From Sulfuritalea sp. (lineage in GTDB: Bacteria; Pseudomonadota; Gammaproteobacteria; Burkholderiales; Rhodocyclaceae), in assembly GCA_016710465.1 (NCBI GenBank), contig JADJVS010000016.1, positions 186,001-250,000 on the forward strand: 64,000 bases of DNA, written 5' to 3'. The notes beneath the pieces were generated by a model that searched no databases, had not been told where the DNA came from, and saw only the letters and a list, made by a program, of their open reading frames with translations. This document shows positions 61,477 through 64,000 of the stretch, in pieces (the stretch's first letter is position 1; each line of letters opens with the position of its first letter). The position numbers were made by a program, and so were the translations under genes.

Positions 61477-63264
61477 ATGACTTACACCGTTCGCAAATTC
61501 GATGCGGTCATCGTCGGCGCCGGTGGCGCCGGCCTGCGTGCCGCGATCCAGCTCTCCGAAGCCGGCTACAAGACGGCCGTGCTGACCAAGGTTTTCCCGA
61601 CCCGCTCGCACACCGTCGCGGCGCAAGGCGGCGTCGCCGCGAGTCTGGGCAACTCCGAGGAAGACCACTGGCACTGGCACATGTACGACACCGTCAAGGG
61701 CTCCGATTGGCTCGGCGACCAGGACGCGATCGAGTTCATGTGCCGCAAGGCCAATGAAGTCGTGGTCGAGCTCGAACACTATGGCATGCCCTTCGACCGC
61801 CTCGACAACGGCAAGATCTACCAGCGTCCCTTTGGCGGCCACATGTCGAACTTCGGCGAGAAGCCGGTGCGCCGCTCCTGCGCCGCCGCCGACCGCACCG
61901 GCCACGCCATGCTGCACGCGATGTACCAGCGCAACGTCAAGGTGAATACCCAGTTCTTCGTCGAATGGCAGGCGCTGGACCTGGTCCGTGATGCCGAGGG
62001 CGACGTCATGGGCGTCACGGCGATGGACATGGAAACCGGCGAGATCGTCGTCTTCCATGCCAAGGCGACCATTTTCGCCACCGGCGGAGCAGGGCGCATC
62101 TACTACTCCTCGACCAACGCCTTCATCAATACCGGTGACGGCGTCGGCATGGCGGCGCGTGCCGGCATCCCGCTGGAAGACATGGAGTTCTGGCAGTTCC
62201 ACCCGACCGGCGTTGCCGGTGCCGGCGTGCTGATCACCGAAGGCGTGCGCGGCGAGGGCGGCATCCTGCGCAACTCGGCCGGCGAGCGCTTCATGGAGCG
62301 CTATGCGCCGAACGCCAAGGATCTCGCCTCGCGTGACGTCGTTTCGCGCGCGATGACCACGGAAATCAACGAGGGCCGCGGCTGCGGTCCGAACAAGGAT
62401 TACGTGCTGCTCGACATCACCCACCTGCCGCCCGAGACCATCATGAAGCGGCTGCCTGGCATCCATGAAATTGGCATCCAGTTCGCCGGCGTCGATTGCC
62501 TCAAGGAACCGCTGCCGGTGGTGCCGACCTGCCATTACCAGATGGGCGGCATTCCGACCAACTATTCCGGCCAGGTGGTGGTGCCCAAGGGCGGCAAGCA
62601 CAGCGAGCCGGTGCTCGGCTTCTACGCCGCCGGCGAGTGTGCCTGCGCCTCGGTACATGGCGCCAACCGCCTCGGTACCAATTCGCTGCTCGATCTGCTG
62701 GTATTCGGCAAGTCGGCCGGCGAGACGGCGGTCAATGACCTGAAGAACAGCGTCAAGGCACACAAGCCGCTGGCACAGGATGCCATCGACCGCAGCCTGG
62801 CTCGCGTAGATCGCCTCAACCATCAGAAGGATGGCGCCGACGTGCACGAAACGCGCCTGGCAATGCAGCGCACCATGCAAAAGCACGCTGGTGTGTTCCG
62901 TTTCAAGGACATGCTGGCCGAGGGTGTCTCGCGCATCAACGAGATTGCCGGCCAGGTGGCACAGACCCAGATCAAGGACAAATCGATGGTGTTCAACACG
63001 GCACGCATCGAGGCGCTGGAACTGGATAACCTGATCGAGGTCGCCAAGGCCACCATCGTTTCCGCCAATGCCCGCACCGAATCGCGTGGCGCCCACGTCC
63101 GCGATGACGCGGTGGATACGCCGGAGACGCCGGATGGACGCGACGACAAGAACTGGCTCAAGCACACCCTGTGGTACCGCGACGGCAATCGTCTTGACTA
63201 CAAACCAGTGCAGATGAAGCCGATGAGTGTCGACACCATCGAACTCAAGAAGCGCGCCTACTGA
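61477..63264 (+). CDS. sdhA: Succinate dehydrogenase flavoprotein subunit
   Basis: 595-residue FAD subunit. The nucleotide fold is DAVIVGAGGAGLRAAIQLSE; the covalent-flavin histidine is in TRSHTVAAQGGVAASLGNSE; active-site parts are WQFHPTGVAGAGVLITEGVR, RDVVSRAMTTEINEGRGCG and HGANRLGTNSLLDLLVFGKS. It oxidises succinate to fumarate and passes electrons to SdhB. A stem-loop upstream may control its translation. The usual betaproteobacterial length and C-terminus (KHTLWYRDGNRLDYKPVQMK) are seen. Confidence 0.96.
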   Translation: MTYTVRKFDAVIVGAGGAGLRAAIQLSEAGYKTAVLTKVFPTRSHTVAAQGGVAASLGNSEEDHWHWHMYDTVKGSDWLGDQDAIEFMCRKANEVVVELEHYGMPFDRLDNGKIYQRPFGGHMSNFGEKPVRRSCAAADRTGHAMLHAMYQRNVKVNTQFFVEWQALDLVRDAEGDVMGVTAMDMETGEIVVFHAKATIFATGGAGRIYYSSTNAFINTGDGVGMAARAGIPLEDMEFWQFHPTGVAGAGVLITEGVRGEGGILRNSAGERFMERYAPNAKDLASRDVVSRAMTTEINEGRGCGPNKDYVLLDITHLPPETIMKRLPGIHEIGIQFAGVDCLKEPLPVVPTCHYQMGGIPTNYSGQVVVPKGGKHSEPVLGFYAAGECACASVHGANRLGTNSLLDLLVFGKSAGETAVNDLKNSVKAHKPLAQDAIDRSLARVDRLNHQKDGADVHETRLAMQRTMQKHAGVFRFKDMLAEGVSRINEIAGQVAQTQIKDKSMVFNTARIEALELDNLIEVAKATIVSANARTESRGAHVRDDAVDTPETPDGRDDKNWLKHTLWYRDGNRLDYKPVQMKPMSVDTIELKKRAY

Positions 63265-63276
63265 CAAGGAATGACG

Positions 63277-63999
63277 ATGACGAATGCCACCCGTACCGTC
63301 CACTTCAAGATCTATCGTTACGATCCGGACAAGGACGCCAAGCCCTACATGCAGGATATCTCGGTGGAACTCGAATCCACCGACCGCAAGCTGCTCGACG
63401 CCATGGTCAAGCTCAAGGCGCAGGACGATTCGATTGCCTTCCGCCGTTCCTGCCGCGAAGGCGTCTGCGGTTCCGATGCGATGAACATCAATGGCAAGAA
63501 CGGACTTGCCTGCCTGACGGCGATGGACAGCTTCCCCGAGGGCAAGCCCGTGGTACTGCGCCCGCTGCCCGGCCTGCCGGTGATCCGCGACCTGATCGTG
63601 GACATGACGCAGTTCTTCAAGCAATACCATTCGATCAAGCCCTACCTGATCAACAACGATCCTCCGCCGGAGCGCGAACGCCTGCAATCGCCGGAGGACC
63701 GCGAGGAACTCAACGGCCTCTACGAGTGCATCCTCTGCGCCTGCTGCTCGACTTCCTGCCCGTCCTTCTGGTGGAACCCGGACAAGTTCGTCGGTCCGGC
63801 CGGCCTGCTCGCGGCCTACCGCTTCATCGCCGATACGCGCGACCAGGCGACCAGCGAGCGCCTCGACAACCTCGATGATCCGTATCGCCTGTTCCGCTGC
63901 CACACCATCATGAACTGCGTTGACGTTTGCCCCAAGGGCCTGAATCCAACCAAGGCGATCGGCAAGATAAAGGAAATGATGGTCCGGCGAGCAATCTGA
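63277..63999 (+). CDS. sdhB: Succinate dehydrogenase iron-sulfur subunit
   Basis: 240-residue iron-sulfur subunit. The [2Fe-2S] cluster ligands are in SCREGVCGSDAMNING with the later Cys in LACLTA; the 4Fe and 3Fe cluster ligands are in YECILCACCSTSCPSFWWN and RCHTIMNCVDVCPKGLNPT. It carries electrons from SdhA to the quinone site. The ATG at 63277 is chosen since AAGGA lies six bases upstream; ATG 63271 directly abuts that site. The stop is at the window edge (63997-63999). Confidence 0.95.
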   Translation: MTNATRTVHFKIYRYDPDKDAKPYMQDISVELESTDRKLLDAMVKLKAQDDSIAFRRSCREGVCGSDAMNINGKNGLACLTAMDSFPEGKPVVLRPLPGLPVIRDLIVDMTQFFKQYHSIKPYLINNDPPPERERLQSPEDREELNGLYECILCACCSTSCPSFWWNPDKFVGPAGLLAAYRFIADTRDQATSERLDNLDDPYRLFRCHTIMNCVDVCPKGLNPTKAIGKIKEMMVRRAI

Positions 64000-64000
64000 C

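Noticed and set aside
61351..63903. An 850-residue open frame on the minus strand opposite sdhA and sdhB
   Set aside because: It spans two well-conserved genes read the other way; composition is of a shadow frame.

Overview
The window is high-GC, densely coded chromosomal DNA with short intergenic gaps. The gene set (EnvZ/OmpR, DsbA/DsbB, Ppx, Kup, AcnB, a sdhCDAB-gntR-mdh cluster, smc-zipA-ligA, PLP-dependent aspartate decarboxylase) points to a betaproteobacterium, probably of the Rhodocyclales/Sterolibacterium type. That placement is inferred from gene content and style. No rRNA, tRNA, CRISPR array, integrase or insertion sequence was seen.

Layout: 1-4061 holds the end of ppx and a four-gene MCE/Mla-type lipid transporter. 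4085-14420 is a lipid/acyl block (acyl-CoA ligase, crotonase-fold protein, an ACP-FAAL-PlsC fusion) followed by a five-gene LIV-type ABC importer. 14476-19549 holds dsbA-dsbB (reverse), a LysR regulator, an HpaI-type aldolase, a succinate-semialdehyde dehydrogenase and a LysE/RhtB exporter. 19574-28697 holds queF (reverse) and the chain smc-zipA-ligA-galU-hpt, then an HU protein with a histone-H1-like tail. 28758-34136 holds a DUF1015 protein, DAHP synthase, a VapBC pair, a PanP-type decarboxylase and a VOC protein. 34257-42016 holds mfd (reverse) and a potassium unit: a shortened KdpD, KdpE and Kup, with no kdpFABC. 42231-46719 holds a second PIN-type toxin-antitoxin pair and a reverse operon of MgtC/DUF4010 transporter, MEMO-AMMECR1 fusion and radical SAM enzyme (the AmmeMemoRadiSam system). 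46766-50573 holds ispD, a thioredoxin-like gene, ispF, thpR, a cyclic-nucleotide-binding protein and an AI-2E family protein. 50583-53672 holds a truncated globin, envZ-ompR (reverse) and two small exported proteins. 53754-63999 is the TCA block: a duplicated 3' fragment of acnB, an inserted low-GC DUF4160-DUF2442 pair, acnB carrying a one-base frameshift, a CitE-like lyase, mdh, a GntR regulator with an 18-bp palindromic operator, and sdhCDAB.

The most unusual signal is a family of short dispersed repeats. Its core AGTCGGCGCTGG is usually followed by five variable bases and CGGCGCC or a close variant. About sixteen copies lie in the window on both strands. Many sit at gene 3' ends, and others are read in frame inside proteins (KdpE, EnvZ, GntR, acyl-CoA ligase, and possibly SMC and Hpt). 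A longer form of about 60 bp is encoded within both Mfd and the MEMO-AMMECR1 protein, in opposite orientation relative to the two reading frames. It behaves like a protein-tolerant palindromic element; I know of no description for this lineage.
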